Source: Paenibacillus kobensis NBRC 15729 (GTDB taxonomy: Bacteria; Bacillota; Bacilli; Paenibacillales; Paenibacillaceae). Taken from it: a stretch of 64,000 nt of DNA. The notes below the pieces were generated by a model that had not been told where the DNA came from, ran no database searches, and saw only the letters and a program-made list of their open reading frames with translations. This document shows positions 63,985 through 64,000 of this stretch, one piece after another; the stretch's first letter is position 1; each line of letters begins with the position of its first letter. The stretch spans positions 45,779 to 109,778 of the forward strand of contig NZ_BILZ01000011.1 in NCBI RefSeq assembly GCF_004000825.1, read 5' to 3'. Made by a program: the position numbers and the translations under genes.

Positions 63985-64000
63985 GCGATTTAGGTGCCGA

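Overview
The window looks like chromosome of a spore-forming, moderately GC-rich Firmicute of the Paenibacillaceae type (Paenibacillus, Cohnella or a close relative). This rests on an H-type spore protein, a tricistronic germinant-receptor operon, CIRCE-controlled groESL, leucine T-box leaders, bacilliredoxin YtxJ, SLH-anchored cellulase, and gene order matching the Bacillus subtilis ydi-groESL region. That placement is inference from gene content; no rRNA or tRNA gene was found to confirm it.

Layout. 1-6.1 kb: the end of a cell-wall amidase gene, UDP-GlcNAc 2-epimerase, a DNA-end-joining Ku gene, two small genes (one sspH-like), a small basic gene and an ArsB-type exporter. 6.6-12.1 kb: a YitT membrane protein, a MITE-like element, then thiL-tsaE-tsaB-rimI-tsaD with overlapping or close reading frames. 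12.5-22.6 kb: genes without counterparts in the B. subtilis ydi region: two methyltransferases, a secreted CBM2/Cip1-like protein, leuA behind two tandem leucine T-boxes, a HAD phosphatase, a dense DnaA-box cluster, a catalase and a decayed lipoprotein gene. 22.7-34.8 kb: the conserved order resumes with an ABC-F ATPase, 5-formyl-THF cyclo-ligase, moaC, a mogA/moaB-type gene, a MoeA-like gene, tatA, tatC, a gerB-gerA-gerC operon and groES-groEL.

34.8-38.3 kb is an AT-rich island with a Fic protein, a winged-helix protein and an Mrr-like nuclease. It is bracketed by a 20-bp direct repeat of the groEL 3' end. 38.6-45.0 kb has a LuxR-type ATPase regulator, a secreted cupredoxin, a two-domain multicopper oxidase fused to a cupredoxin, and two membrane proteins. 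45.2-56.4 kb is a surface-polysaccharide region: a 2416-residue fibronectin-III protein and an SLH-anchored GH5 cellulase. 56.7-64 kb is housekeeping plus a broken nuclease gene: CobW GTPase, a secreted His-rich protein, DUF2252, an aminotransferase, YtxJ and AIM24.

The most unusual signal is non-coding. Three intergenic regions (about 2.18-2.36, 7.70-7.89 and 12.27-12.51 kb) each carry four or five short palindromes whose centres are 50-52, 63 or 74 bp apart, close to 5, 6 or 7 DNA helical turns. The first two loci share a 13-bp core; the third has a different core but the same spacing, and some gaps hold a second palindrome at their midpoint. I do not recognise this as a described repeat family. 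Other strong leads are the tandem leucine T-boxes, the DnaA-box cluster outside any visible oriC, and the groEL-end island with no visible integrase.
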